From the NCBI RefSeq assembly GCF_028330985.1, contig NZ_JAQMUE010000021.1, positions 36,185-100,184 on the forward strand: a DNA stretch of 64,000 nt, given 5' to 3'. The notes beneath the pieces were generated by a model. That model was not told where the DNA came from and did no database searches. It was given only the letters and a program-made list of their open reading frames with translations. Positions 44,687 through 53,609 of this stretch are shown in pieces. Within the stretch, counting starts at the first letter, position 1. Each line of letters begins with the position of its first letter. The position numbers and the translations under genes are program-made. This stretch comes from Roseofilum reptotaenium CS-1145 (lineage in GTDB: Bacteria > Cyanobacteriota > Cyanobacteriia > Cyanobacteriales > Desertifilaceae).

Positions 44687-44893
44687 ATGCTGTCAAGTGC
44701 TTCTGAGGGAAAACATTGAGCGGGTTCATATTGGGTGCGCTCGCTTTCTCAGCCAATATGAACCTGCCACTCTACAACTCTAGCCGAGTCAGCCAGCAAA
44801 GCATCTCGCGCACGGGGACTACTGATGAGATTATTTCCTCAACCTCAAAAAAGGTTTCATCGTTTTCTAAAGAAGTATAGCGCTTCGCGCTAG

Positions 44894-44916
44894 GCAATAG
44901 GCACGAATCGCAATAG
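44894..44916 (+). repeat. Dispersed module B, GCAATAGGCACGAATCGC
   Basis: GCAATAGGCACGAATCGCA at 44894-44912 recurs as GCAATAGGCACGAATAGCA at 60569-60587 and in reverse complement at 63591-63609. Related pieces are at 43422 and 54276. Confidence 0.65.
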
Positions 44917-44919
44917 CTG

Positions 44920-44977
44920 GTATAGCTTAGGTTCTAAGGCTTCAAGCTGTACCTCATAGAAGAGAGAAACGCTATAG
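44920..44977 (-). repeat. Dispersed repeat A, copy 2
   Basis: Reverse complement of 2534-2591 with four differences. It encodes the last 15 codons and the TAG of the lipoprotein gene 44934-45368, so it was inserted into, or recombined with, that gene. Confidence 0.8.
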
Positions 44978-45368
44978 AGTAAATTGCTCCAAAATCTTGG
45001 TTTGTGCCATCAGTTTCTAATGCAACTTGGCTATAAGCTCCTATTACCAGGACTCCATCATCAAAGTCTAGATCGTAGCCAAAGCTAACTCCAGCTTGAG
45101 CAATTATGGAGTCTTGTGGAGGATGTATTTCTTGGATTCTTGACCACTGCTTATTAGTATTTAGCCTATACACCACAACACGATTAGCACCAGGATCTCC
45201 AATGGCTAGGTAGCGATCGCTCACTGCTAAAGCATGACCAAATGAGGAACTATAACCTGCTTCTATCCCTAGGCAGGTTAGGGAGGAGGAATTTGAAGAA
45301 CTTATCAGGGTTGAGGCTATACATCCTAAAAGGGAGAAGGCAAGTAAGGAGATTGAAAGTGGCTTCAT
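44934..45368 (-). CDS. Truncated FG-GAP-type lipoprotein
   Basis: 144 residues. The N-terminus has a signal sequence ending SLLGC, a lipobox (Cys16). Two beta-propeller-like units follow (FGHALAVSDRYLAIGDPGAN and VSFGYDLDFDDGVLVIGAYS), similar to FG-GAP/integrin-alpha repeats. Whole proteins have about seven units. Here the frame ends in IAFLSSMRYSLKP, which lies entirely within dispersed repeat A, so the C-terminus is not native. Probably non-functional or an anchored fragment. Confidence 0.65.
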   Translation of the reverse strand: MKPLSISLLAFSLLGCIASTLISSSNSSSLTCLGIEAGYSSSFGHALAVSDRYLAIGDPGANRVVVYRLNTNKQWSRIQEIHPPQDSIIAQAGVSFGYDLDFDDGVLVIGAYSQVALETDGTNQDFGAIYSIAFLSSMRYSLKP

Positions 45369-45472
45369 AGGCCGGATGAGAAGGGATTAATAGTAGAGTT
45401 GAGTAATTGAGTTATCGAAGATGTAAAATAGATATTTTCTTATTATTTTTTGACGGATGATAATTGCTACAC

Positions 45473-45964
45473 TAATTAACTTGGTATTCAATAGTTTTAC
45501 AACTGTCTTCTTGACTTAAATCCTTAATTCTTAGAATAAGAATAGAGCCATATGAGTTTGGATAAATTTTTAAGTATTCTTCTTTTAATGGTGTTAATTC
45601 ATCTGTCAATGTTGCAGTCACAGAGACTTCGTAAGTATCATTATTTCCATTGTGAGATAAAACAACTTCAGCCTGAGTATGTGTACTTTTTTAAAATAAA
45701 AATATGCTATTAATTGAAAATGATGCATCTTGCAACCACCACTATATGATACTGTAATTCCTATATTATCACCATTTATTTTAACCTCATGAAAACACAA
45801 ATAATCAGAAGGCAAATTTTTAATAGGGGTATTTTTATCAAATATGATTGAATCAATTTTCTTTGTTTACCCAGCGTTTAAAAAACATCGTCATAGGGAT
45901 TAAATATTATAATTACTACTATTAGTATTGCTAAACATATAACGGTTAGTTTTCTATTTATCAT
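45473..45964 (-). pseudogene. Small membrane/secreted protein gene with at least two frameshifts
   Basis: Reads in three segments. ATG 45964 gives MINRKLTVICLAILIVVI (a signal or membrane helix). A second frame gives LPSDYLCFHEVKINGDNIG and VSYSGGCKMHHFQL. A third frame gives AEVVLSHNGNNDTYEVSVTA, TPLKEEYLKIYPN and LRIKDLSQEDSCKTIEYQ, ending in TAG at 45473. The pattern (signal, VSYSGGC, paired late cysteine) is a small secreted protein. AT-rich. No family name recalled. Confidence 0.6.
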
Positions 45965-46173
45965 AAAGACATACCTCATTACAATACACATTAATTCAGG
46001 CGATCGATTCGATTTAAGCCTAACACCCGGAAATACTCAAAAAAGATAAATTTCAACCCAGCGAATAACTCTCCTGTATTCCCTTGGGGACTAATGACAG
46101 CGCAAAGACTCAACAGAGATTCTCATGCCCCAAACCCGACAGACTCCTTGCAGTTGTTGAGACTTACCCTTTC

Positions 46174-46382
46174 TCAAATGAGAAAAGAGGACTCCGGTTG
46201 GTAAGGACTTTCCCTCAGTAATGCCAGTAAGAACAAAGCCAGACTAGTTCCATGCCATCCCAAATGGGGTTGGAGAGCTTTCTTTAATTGGCTATAGTGG
46301 TTCATGAGGTTTCTGATGAAGACGCTAATTCTGATGAAACCCCATCTGCTTCTTCTTTTCAAGCCTTTTGTCCTGTACTTAG
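46174..46382 (-). mobile_element. IS remnant, left end with transposase N-terminus
   Basis: On the minus strand the terminus CTAAGTACAGGACAAAAG (46382-46365) is followed by a start at 46302 (MNHYSQLKKALQPHLG) and WHGTSLALFLLALL, an IS4-like transposase N-terminus. It leaves homology after LLR at about 46215 and stops at 46174. The 18-base end is the exact reverse complement of the right end at 14724-14741. Confidence 0.7.
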
Positions 46383-46433
46383 ATCTGTGTCAATTGTTTC
46401 AGCATTACAAAACTCCAAAGGATCGATAAGTTT

Positions 46434-47831
46434 TTATTCTACTGGCATTAACTTGGGTTGAGGCGATCGCACTAACAATTGTTGAATCACTCGCCAGACA
46501 ATTGACGGATGAAATAGAATACTTGATGGTTCAAGCATATGAAAAACCTGAAATAGAGTCAAGGTCACTTGCGGTTCTTTTGTCGTCAGTTGGATGAGTC
46601 GATCCATATACCAACCGATCGCTTTTGCGATCGCGCTCGGTGGCTGAGTTAATCCTTGCACGCTCGGATATTTAGCATCTTGACTCGTTGCTGCAATCCA
46701 AGGGGTAGTATTAACTTGGGCAAGCTCTTTTTGAAAGCGATGAGGAAGTTGAGCTAAATCAGTGTCTTGTAAACGCTGTTGCAATAATACTGCCCCTAAT
46801 GCAGCGACAGTCATTCCCTGTCCGTAAATTGGCGTAAACGAGCAAACTGAATCTCCTAATGCGATAAATCCTTGGGGTTGGCGACTGAGGCGTTCGTAGT
46901 GGCGTAGACGATTTCCAGGGGGAGCATAAATGCTAATGTCTGTAACAGGTTGAGCATTTTTAACGGCGTTATAAATATGTGGACTGGGCAGATTTTTCAG
47001 AGCTTCGAGAAAGTCAGCTTCGTGTTTGGATGGGCGATGAGGTGCGGTGGCACAAACGCCAACAATCCAACGGTTGTTTTCGATGGGATACAGAACTCCC
47101 ATCTCTGTCCGTTGGGGGGGAGCAGCTTGAATATACACGCCTTTCCAGTTTTCCGAAAAATTAGGGGGAATTTCGTAGAGGCGGCTGGCATAGCCCATTG
47201 AGGTGCTGATGGTGGTTTCTTCGGGGGCATCATAACCGATCGCCTGCAACCATTTCGGCGCTTGGGAACTGTAGCCACTGGTATCGACGACTAAATCGGC
47301 GGTGAGTTCTTGGGGTTGTAAGGGCTGGGAATCGTCGCCTCTCTGACGCACGAAAACACCAGTAACAGCAGTTTGGTCGGCATTGGTTTGTAAACCCGTG
47401 ACATGGCTCGATTCAATGATGCCAATGTTGTCCAATTTTGATACACGCTGATAAATCAACCAATCGAGAATACATCGACTAAAGGAAAATGCCTGGAATC
47501 CAAAGGGGAAACGGGCAGCCCAACCAAAGGGATTTAACCATTCAACATCTCCCCCCATGTCTATGACGACTGCTCCGGCTTCGATCAGTTCGGCTTCCAG
47601 TCCCGGAAAGAATTCTTCCATGATTTGACGACCACGGGTGAGCAAGATGTGAAGCTGAGTCGCTTGAGGGATGCCTTTCCGGGGAGCAGGATCTTGGGTA
47701 GGAAAACGATCGCGCTCGATAATCGTCACCTGCTCAAAGGTGTCAGCTAAAACTCTTGCTGTGAGGAGTCCTGCCATACTGCCGCCAATGACAATAGCAT
47801 GGCTGCCTACCGTTAAAGAATTGTGTGTCAT
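46434..47831 (-). CDS. FAD-dependent monooxygenase (PHBH-like)
   Basis: 465 residues. N-terminal FAD motif IVIGGSMAGLLTARVLA, then IIERDRFP, a central DG-like VDTSGYSSQAP and the second FAD motif FIALGDSVCSFTPIYGQGM. This order fits class A flavin monooxygenases / geranylgeranyl-reductase-like oxidoreductases. Substrate unknown. It is divergent from a TetR gene across 141 bases that hold a TTTAGTTAA motif, which suggests control by that regulator. An IS remnant lies just past its 3' end. Confidence 0.87.
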   Translation of the reverse strand: MTHNSLTVGSHAIVIGGSMAGLLTARVLADTFEQVTIIERDRFPTQDPAPRKGIPQATQLHILLTRGRQIMEEFFPGLEAELIEAGAVVIDMGGDVEWLNPFGWAARFPFGFQAFSFSRCILDWLIYQRVSKLDNIGIIESSHVTGLQTNADQTAVTGVFVRQRGDDSQPLQPQELTADLVVDTSGYSSQAPKWLQAIGYDAPEETTISTSMGYASRLYEIPPNFSENWKGVYIQAAPPQRTEMGVLYPIENNRWIVGVCATAPHRPSKHEADFLEALKNLPSPHIYNAVKNAQPVTDISIYAPPGNRLRHYERLSRQPQGFIALGDSVCSFTPIYGQGMTVAALGAVLLQQRLQDTDLAQLPHRFQKELAQVNTTPWIAATSQDAKYPSVQGLTQPPSAIAKAIGWYMDRLIQLTTKEPQVTLTLFQVFHMLEPSSILFHPSIVWRVIQQLLVRSPQPKLMPVE

Positions 47832-47913
47832 GTGCCCCTCGAATTTTATGAATTAAAAATTTCATTCATTAGTATGCAAGGGATAAAACACAGATGTCAA
47901 CCCTGGATTAAAT

Positions 47914-47925
47914 ATTTAGTTAACG
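47914..47925. promoter_or_regulatory. Candidate operator between monooxygenase and TetR genes
   Basis: ATTTAGTTAACG sits in the 141-base divergent promoter and shares TTTAGTTAA with the palindrome upstream of the Rieske gene. GTTAAC is a six-base palindrome. Confidence 0.4.
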
Positions 47926-47972
47926 CTCTCGAACCACTATGATGGAGACTGAACGCTAAAGCTCAGATAGTT

Positions 47973-48614
47973 GTGGCAAGTCAATTAACTTCAAAATCGA
48001 AGTCCAATCGTGGAGTCCGCGATGCGGAGCAAACGAAGCAGCAAATTTTAGATGCGGCGGAGATCGAATTCGCCAAGCATGGACTCAAAGGGGCGAGAAT
48101 CGATACAATTGCGAAGGCTGCGGGGGTTGCCTCGCGGATGATTTATTACTATTTCGAGAGCAAGGAAGGACTGTATCAGACAGTGTTGCAACGTCCGGCA
48201 ACGGAGATGCAAGAAGCGATCGCCCAAATTGATTTTGAGTCTTTATCTGCTGATCGCGCTTTAGCTGCGGTGATGCAAGCGGCGATCGCCTATGAAACCC
48301 AACATCGCCATCGAGGAATGCTGCTGTTTCAGGAAGCAAGTCAAAACCAAGGGAAATATTTTACCCAAACCAATTGGCAACAGGCGATCGATTTATTAAC
48401 CGGACTCCTAGAGCGGGGAATCAAAGCCGGAATATTTCGCCCCCTCGATCCCTATATGACGACCCTCAATATTATTGGAGTCTGTGTGTTTTATGGAAAT
48501 GCCCATGAAAATCTGAAGCACTTAACTCCCGATCGAGATTTACTCAATGCAGACACGATCGAGCAGTACACCCAGGCTGCTATTGAATTGGTCTTAAATG
48601 GAGTCCAGAGGTAA
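47973..48614 (+). CDS. TetR-family repressor (1)
   Basis: 213 residues from a GTG start. The N-terminal helix-turn-helix is clear (ILDAAEIEFAKHGLKGAR, then IAKAAGVASRMIYYYFESK). The C-terminal ligand-binding part has HRGMLLFQEASQNQGKY. It closely resembles the second TetR at 49594 (shared GMLxFQEAxQNQGxY and LERGIxxGxFRPxDP blocks). Divergent from the FAD monooxygenase gene, its likely target. Confidence 0.92.
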   Translation: MASQLTSKSKSNRGVRDAEQTKQQILDAAEIEFAKHGLKGARIDTIAKAAGVASRMIYYYFESKEGLYQTVLQRPATEMQEAIAQIDFESLSADRALAAVMQAAIAYETQHRHRGMLLFQEASQNQGKYFTQTNWQQAIDLLTGLLERGIKAGIFRPLDPYMTTLNIIGVCVFYGNAHENLKHLTPDRDLLNADTIEQYTQAAIELVLNGVQR

Positions 48615-48633
48615 AGCCTCATCAATTTAGCCA

Positions 48634-48745
48634 TTAATATAATTCACCGTTTTCGAGTCTTTTTTCGCCCATTCGGTTCGCCCAGCGATCGAGAGCAGCT
48701 AAATGTTTTACCCGATCGGAGTGAGTCATGCGGATAAAATTCAGT
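48634..48745 (-). pseudogene. 3' remnant of an unidentified gene
   Basis: On the minus strand the segment FIRMTHSDRVKHLAALDRWA followed by NRMGEKRLENGELY and a TAA at 48634 has protein-like composition and HIP1-compatible codons. No start precedes it within this spacer, so it would be the tail of a lost gene. The family is not recognised. Confidence 0.3.
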
Positions 48746-48893
48746 TGAAAAACAGCTTAAATCTACCTAAAATTTTAGTCTATACCAGCAACCGAACACT
48801 ACGTTGGTACAGGATAGAAGATAGGTTGTCGGTGAGTATTTAAGACCACCTACCGCCGTACAACGCTGCCGTTATGAGTAAAAGGAGTATCAA

Positions 48894-49478
48894 ATGAATA
48901 TCGGGATATATATCTATGAAGAAGCAGAAGTATTAGATTTTTCTGGTCCGTTCGAGGTGTTTTCTACGGCTGCTAGGCTTAGTGAAGAAGTCGATCTTTT
49001 CAATGTGTTTTTAGTAGCAGAGTCGAATGAACCAATCAAAGCTAGAGGGGGTTATATGGTGCTGCCAAACTTTGGCTTCTCCAATCACCCTTCGATTGAT
49101 CTTCTAATCGTGGTTGGGGGGGTACACATTCATGAGATGAGGAAGACTCACGTTATAGAATGGATATCGCTACAGGCAAATAAAGCATCAATCGTTGCAT
49201 CAGTGTGTACAGGTGCGTTTTTACTTGCGCAAGCTGGTGTACTCAAATCCAACAAAGTTACAACTCATTGGGAAGATACCGATGATCTAAGGCGATTGTT
49301 CCCAAAACTAGATGTAGTCGAAGGAGTTAGATGGGTTGATGAGGGTAACTTGCTAACATCTGGAGGCATATCTGCTGGGATAGATATGAGCCTACATATT
49401 GTAGGAAAAGTTACTGAGGAGGCGTTGGCTCTAAGAACGGCAAAACAAATGGAGTTTGCATGGACAAAAAACTCATAA
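48894..49478 (+). CDS. DJ-1/PfpI-family protein (isonitrile hydratase/GATase1-like)
   Basis: 194 residues with the GATase1-like fold. The nucleophile-elbow SVCTGAFLLAQAG holds C105; E21 in DFSGPFEVF is the usual acidic partner. THWEDTDDLRRLFP and TSGGISAGIDMSLHIV complete the pattern. Members include isonitrile hydratase and AraC-linked regulators, so the reaction is not certain. It lies between two TetR genes in the same direction, 115 bases before the second. Confidence 0.85.
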   Translation: MNIGIYIYEEAEVLDFSGPFEVFSTAARLSEEVDLFNVFLVAESNEPIKARGGYMVLPNFGFSNHPSIDLLIVVGGVHIHEMRKTHVIEWISLQANKASIVASVCTGAFLLAQAGVLKSNKVTTHWEDTDDLRRLFPKLDVVEGVRWVDEGNLLTSGGISAGIDMSLHIVGKVTEEALALRTAKQMEFAWTKNS

Positions 49479-49593
49479 TTCCAGCAGCAGTAGACCCACT
49501 TCCTGAGTCCATCCAATATCCGCAAACCTTCATTTGAGGGAAAATAAGGTTTAGGCTGGATAGAGTAATCTGTTTAGGAAAATGCTCTAGATC

Positions 49594-50238
49594 GTGTCCA
49601 AGCCATCTGACCCTACTGCCAAGAAAGAGAAACAAAGGCGTAATCCGGAAGTGACAAAAGCTAATATTCTGGCCGCCGCGATTGAAGAATTTGCACAGTA
49701 TGGTTTATCTGGCGCAAGGACGGAAGCGATCGCCACGCGTAGCGGAGTGACTAAAGCAATGCTCTGCTACTACTTTAAAAACAAAGAAACCTTGTATCAA
49801 TCCGTCTTGCAGGAGCTGGTTGATGAAATTAACCAGGCCTTTCAATCCATTGATGTGGAGAGATTATCTCCTGAACAGGCATTAGAAACGGTTGTGCGCA
49901 ACTATATCGAGTTTGAGGTGAGTCATCGTTGGCATGGAATGCTCTGGTTTCAAGAAGCCATTCAGAATCAAGGACGCTACGGCGAACAGACCGGTTGGGA
50001 AGCTGGGTTTCAATCCATTGTTCAGATCTTGGAGCGAGGAATTGCTGAAGGGAAATTTCGACCGGTCGATCCATTTCTGACCGCCATTAATATCTTAGGG
50101 GTTTGTTCTTTCTACTTTGATGCCTATGAAAACTTGAAGTATCTCAAGAGCGAGAAAGCACTCCTGAGTGCTGAAATGGTTAAACAGCAAACTGAAACGG
50201 CAGTTGAATTCATTCTTGCTGGAGTAACGACTTCTTGA
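49594..50238 (+). CDS. TetR-family repressor (2)
   Basis: 214 residues from a GTG start. HTH at about 22-70 (ILAAAIEEFAQYGLSGAR, then IATRSGVTKAMLCYYFKNK). It is clearly paralogous to the TetR at 47973: same length, GMLWFQEAIQNQGRY and FRPVDPFLTAINILGVC. Target likely the adjacent DJ-1 gene or its own promoter, but no palindrome was assigned. Confidence 0.92.
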   Translation: MSKPSDPTAKKEKQRRNPEVTKANILAAAIEEFAQYGLSGARTEAIATRSGVTKAMLCYYFKNKETLYQSVLQELVDEINQAFQSIDVERLSPEQALETVVRNYIEFEVSHRWHGMLWFQEAIQNQGRYGEQTGWEAGFQSIVQILERGIAEGKFRPVDPFLTAINILGVCSFYFDAYENLKYLKSEKALLSAEMVKQQTETAVEFILAGVTTS

Positions 50239-50389
50239 CATAGAGTCAAGAGATGGGGCGATCACCGGAAAACTAAGCAGCAGAAGAAACCCGTACTATC
50301 TGCAAAAACATCCAAGACAGCGATCGCAACTCATCCATTAGACTGGGAAATATTCCCTGTCAGGGTTATGAACCCGAGGCTGATCCGAT

Positions 50390-51238
50390 ATGGCGCATCA
50401 GATATCCACAACCGAACAGGTCAAATTTTGGCGCGATCCAGTCCTCAACGATCTGGAAATGCTGCACGCCACCTACATTACCTATTCCTTCTCGCGCCAT
50501 GCTCACGAAGGCTTTGGCATCGCCATTGTGGAATCTGGGGCAATGGAGTTTGAATATGAAGGCGATACCTACATTGCTCCACCCGGGAGCGTAGTCGTGA
50601 CCCAACCGGGGGCGATTCATACAGGAGGGGCAGTCTTGGAAACAGGGTGGACTTATCGCACGCTCTTGCCCGCCGCTGATTGGCTCCAGCAAGCTGCCAC
50701 CGAATTAGCCGAACGCCCCAAGGGAATTCCCTATTTTGCCTCACCCCTCATTCACGATAAACGCCTCAATCACTTACTTCTCCAACTGCATCGCAGCCTC
50801 GAAGCTATGCCATCCCCCTTAGAACGGGAATCCCGCTTTCTGTGGGGCATGGCGCAACTGATTAATGCCCATGCAAGCGATCGCTCCTGGGTCAAACCCA
50901 TCGGTCAAGAACATTCAACCGTTGAACAGGTACGCGAGTATTTAAATGCCAACTACCATACCAATATTTCCCTCGAAGAACTGGCTAACTTGGTGGATCT
51001 AACTCCATTGCGACTCTTGCGCACCTTCCGCAAACAGGTCGGCTTGCCACCCCACACCTATCTCAACCAAGTGCGCGTTTACCAAGCTAAACGGTTACTC
51101 GCAGCAGGCTGGTCCATTATCAATACTGCGTTGGAAACAGGCTTTACCGATCAAAGCCATCTTCACCGCCACTTCAAGAAAATAGTTGGACTCACTCCAG
51201 GACAGTATGTCCGAGGCTGCAAAAACGTACAAGATTAA
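50390..51238 (+). CDS. AraC-family transcriptional regulator
   Basis: 282 residues. An AraC-type cupin sensor domain (about 10-150; SRHAHEGFGIAIVESG and APPGSVVVTQPGAIHTG) precedes two C-terminal HTH motifs (about 185-282; ISLEELANLVDLTPLRLLR and INTALETGFTDQSHLHRHFK). It stands directly upstream of azlC-azlD in the same direction, 52 bases apart, so it probably activates or represses that exporter, a common arrangement for this group. Confidence 0.93.
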   Translation: MAHQISTTEQVKFWRDPVLNDLEMLHATYITYSFSRHAHEGFGIAIVESGAMEFEYEGDTYIAPPGSVVVTQPGAIHTGGAVLETGWTYRTLLPAADWLQQAATELAERPKGIPYFASPLIHDKRLNHLLLQLHRSLEAMPSPLERESRFLWGMAQLINAHASDRSWVKPIGQEHSTVEQVREYLNANYHTNISLEELANLVDLTPLRLLRTFRKQVGLPPHTYLNQVRVYQAKRLLAAGWSIINTALETGFTDQSHLHRHFKKIVGLTPGQYVRGCKNVQD

Positions 51239-51290
51239 CCGGAATTAATCCTGATAGGCTAGCCATCATCAAGTCTACTGGCTATCCTCA

Positions 51291-52037
51291 ATGATCCAAC
51301 TTCAAGAAGGTTCTCATTCAAAGAGGCGGATTCTATCTCCCCAGGCTGAATTCTGGACTGGCGCGCGGGATATCTTGCCGCTGATTATCGGGGCGATTCC
51401 CTTTGGCATTATCTTTGGTACGTTGGCGACCAGCAATGGCTTATCCATTAGTGGCGCGTTGGCAATGTCAGCCTTTGTATTTGCGGGATCGTCTCAGTTC
51501 ATTGCTGTGGGTCTAATGGCGGCAGGAACAGGCTGGCTGCTGATTGTGTTGACTACCTTTATCGTCAATCTTCGCCATTTGCTGTACGCGGTTAGCCTCC
51601 TTCCCTACGTCCAATCCCTGCCCCAACGCTGGCAGGCGATTCTGGGATTTTTTCTCACAGATGAGTCATTTGCCATTGCCATTCGACGTTACGAACAGGT
51701 TGATGGTGCTTCGATGAAGCACTGGTACTTTTTGGGAGCATCAGTGACGATGTATGTCAGTTGGCAATTGTCCACGCTGCTTGGCATTACGATCGGTCAG
51801 ACTCTACCCAATGCTGCGAATTGGGGACTTGATTTTGCCATGTCTGTTACTTTCATCGGCATGATTGTGCCCTATGTCAAAACAAAGCCCATGGCGATCG
51901 CCACCCTCGTTTCTGGGATGGTTGCTCTGCTTGCCTATCCTTTACCTCACAAACTGGGGCTGATCGTAGCGGCGATCGCTGGAATTACTGCTGGTGTCCT
52001 CAGCGAACGGGTTCTCAAACCCAGACCGAATCTATGA
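51291..52037 (+). CDS. azlC: AzlC-family branched-chain amino acid exporter, large subunit
   Basis: 248 residues with about seven membrane helices. It contains the family signature [11 protein letters not shown] near the N-terminus and [15 protein letters not shown], then [17 protein letters not shown]. AzlC works with small AzlD to export branched-chain amino acids or their analogues from the cell. Start ATG 51291 follows the AraC gene. The next gene, azlD, starts 38 bases later. Confidence 0.92.
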   Translation: MIQLQEGSHSKRRILSPQAEFWTGARDILPLIIGAIPFGIIFGTLATSNGLSISGALAMSAFVFAGSSQFIAVGLMAAGTGWLLIVLTTFIVNLRHLLYAVSLLPYVQSLPQRWQAILGFFLTDESFAIAIRRYEQVDGASMKHWYFLGASVTMYVSWQLSTLLGITIGQTLPNAANWGLDFAMSVTFIGMIVPYVKTKPMAIATLVSGMVALLAYPLPHKLGLIVAAIAGITAGVLSERVLKPRPNL

Positions 52038-52075
52038 AATTCAATCGAACTGTAATTCTGTGGGAGTGAACAGCT

Positions 52076-52405
52076 ATGATCCATGAAGAACTTATGATTG
52101 CGGGAATGGCGATCGTCACGTTCTCGATTCGCTATGTCATCTTTGGGGCGAGTCACCATATCACCCTGTCTCCCTCGTTATTGAATGCCTTGCGCTACGT
52201 CCCGCCTGTGGTGTTGACGGCGATTGTGGTGCCAGAAGTGTTAATCAGTGATGGTGGGCTAGATATGAGTTGGATGAATGCTCGCTTAGTCGGGGCGATC
52301 AGCGCTGTTCTGATTGCCACAACGACTCAGAATCTCTTGTTCACCATTGGTCTAGGTATGGCTATATTCTTAGGCTGGAATGGGGTTCTCAACCTATTGT
52401 TTTAA
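52076..52405 (+). CDS. azlD: AzlD-family exporter small subunit
   Basis: 109 residues with four membrane helices; the blocks MAIVTFSIRYVIF and ALRYVPPVVLTAIVVPEVL are characteristic of AzlD. It completes the two-gene exporter with azlC. Together with the upstream AraC regulator it makes a three-gene operon. The protein ends VLNLLF. Confidence 0.9.
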   Translation: MIHEELMIAGMAIVTFSIRYVIFGASHHITLSPSLLNALRYVPPVVLTAIVVPEVLISDGGLDMSWMNARLVGAISAVLIATTTQNLLFTIGLGMAIFLGWNGVLNLLF

Positions 52406-52560
52406 GCATGGACTCAGAGGCAAGAGGCGATCATCCATGAAACCGACTAAACTCTTTTGTTGAGGGGCAAATTACTCTTAGCCCCTTGTCTATCCAAGAT
52501 TGATGAATGGTAACCTGAAAGAGACATGGTATTCGGGAAAAGTGGTGTACCCATTACTCA

Positions 52561-53496
52561 TTACTCTTCGTCCCAATCATCGTCTTCTGGGACGCTATTT
52601 TCCAGTTTCGTGATTGCCAGTTTAATCACTTGCGCTACAGGGGGTTCGCTCTCCTGAGTTAAGGCGGTTTGTAGGGAGTCTATCACAGTCAAGTCGCCAA
52701 TTTTCATTAAGGATAGAGCTGCGCTTTTGCGACTTTCTGCCTCTGAATGCTGGAGTAGCTCTAAAAGTGGAGGAATGCCTTTGGTATATTTCAAATTGCC
52801 TAACGCGGTTGCGGCTTCACAGCGCACGATAGAGGCAGCATCATTTAAGGATTGTAATAATAGCTCAAGTTCGCGATCGCAGTTTCCGGGATTTTCTTGA
52901 GCCACTTGCACAATCACTTCTATCACTGCTGCTCGCACTTCCGGGGACTCAGAATCCATTTGTTCATAAACCAAATCCTTCGCTTCCGAACCAATAAAGG
53001 CTAATGCCCAACCGACTAATCCCTTATAATTCTCTGGATGGTTGGGATTGGAGAGAATCTCCAGTAGAGCCGGAACTGCGACTTCTCCGGTTCTGGCTAA
53101 AGCACCTACAGAAGAGCCTTTAACCACCATATCATCATCATTGAGCAGGGCTTGCACCAACGTGGGAACTGCTGTAGGGTCAGCGATTAAGGTTAAGGTT
53201 TTCGCTGCTGCTCGTCGCACGACCACATTGGTATGATGTTGCAGAGCTTCCAATAAGACCGGGGTGGCAGGTGTACCAATACTTTTTCCGATGGTTTCCG
53301 CAAAACTGAGGCGCACCATCCCTCTAGAGTCGCCCAAGCACTCTACCATTTGCTGCAACACTTGGCGATCGCCACTATCAAACTCTTCAGCGACCATTTG
53401 CGCTTGCACGCTTTGCAAAAAAGCATCGGTTTCTTCAGCAGACAAAGCACCCAGGCGATCTACAGTGGAAAATTCAGCAGGAGAGGGATGGTTCAT
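52561..53496 (-). CDS. HEAT-repeat protein (phycobilin-lyase/NblB-like)
   Basis: 311 residues of helical HEAT-type repeats, for example VVRRAAAKTLTLIADPTAVP, VVKGSSVGALARTG and VRCEAATALGNLKYTKGIP. The style is like the CpcE/NblB group that attaches or removes phycobilins or handles phycobilisomes, but the motifs do not single out an activity. The C-terminus is very acidic (EDDDWDEE). No phycobilisome gene is nearby. Divergent from the mazEF pair. Confidence 0.72.
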   Translation of the reverse strand: MNHPSPAEFSTVDRLGALSAEETDAFLQSVQAQMVAEEFDSGDRQVLQQMVECLGDSRGMVRLSFAETIGKSIGTPATPVLLEALQHHTNVVVRRAAAKTLTLIADPTAVPTLVQALLNDDDMVVKGSSVGALARTGEVAVPALLEILSNPNHPENYKGLVGWALAFIGSEAKDLVYEQMDSESPEVRAAVIEVIVQVAQENPGNCDRELELLLQSLNDAASIVRCEAATALGNLKYTKGIPPLLELLQHSEAESRKSAALSLMKIGDLTVIDSLQTALTQESEPPVAQVIKLAITKLENSVPEDDDWDEE

Positions 53497-53609
53497 AACA
53501 AACTACAGTAAGCACAAACTTGATTTTATAACGAAAGTCAGGCAATAGGTATATACAGTAGTTAAAATCAGGACGATTACAGTATTAACTGAGAGGTTAA
53601 GTACAACCG

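Larger units (their letters stand above)
44633..44933. other. 301-base Rieske upstream gap
   Basis: Contains the operator-like palindrome at 44658-44686. Further right lie AGGCAATAGGCACGAATCG-type repeat units (44894-44916) and the start of dispersed repeat A (44920-44977). No gene is visible. Confidence 0.55.
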
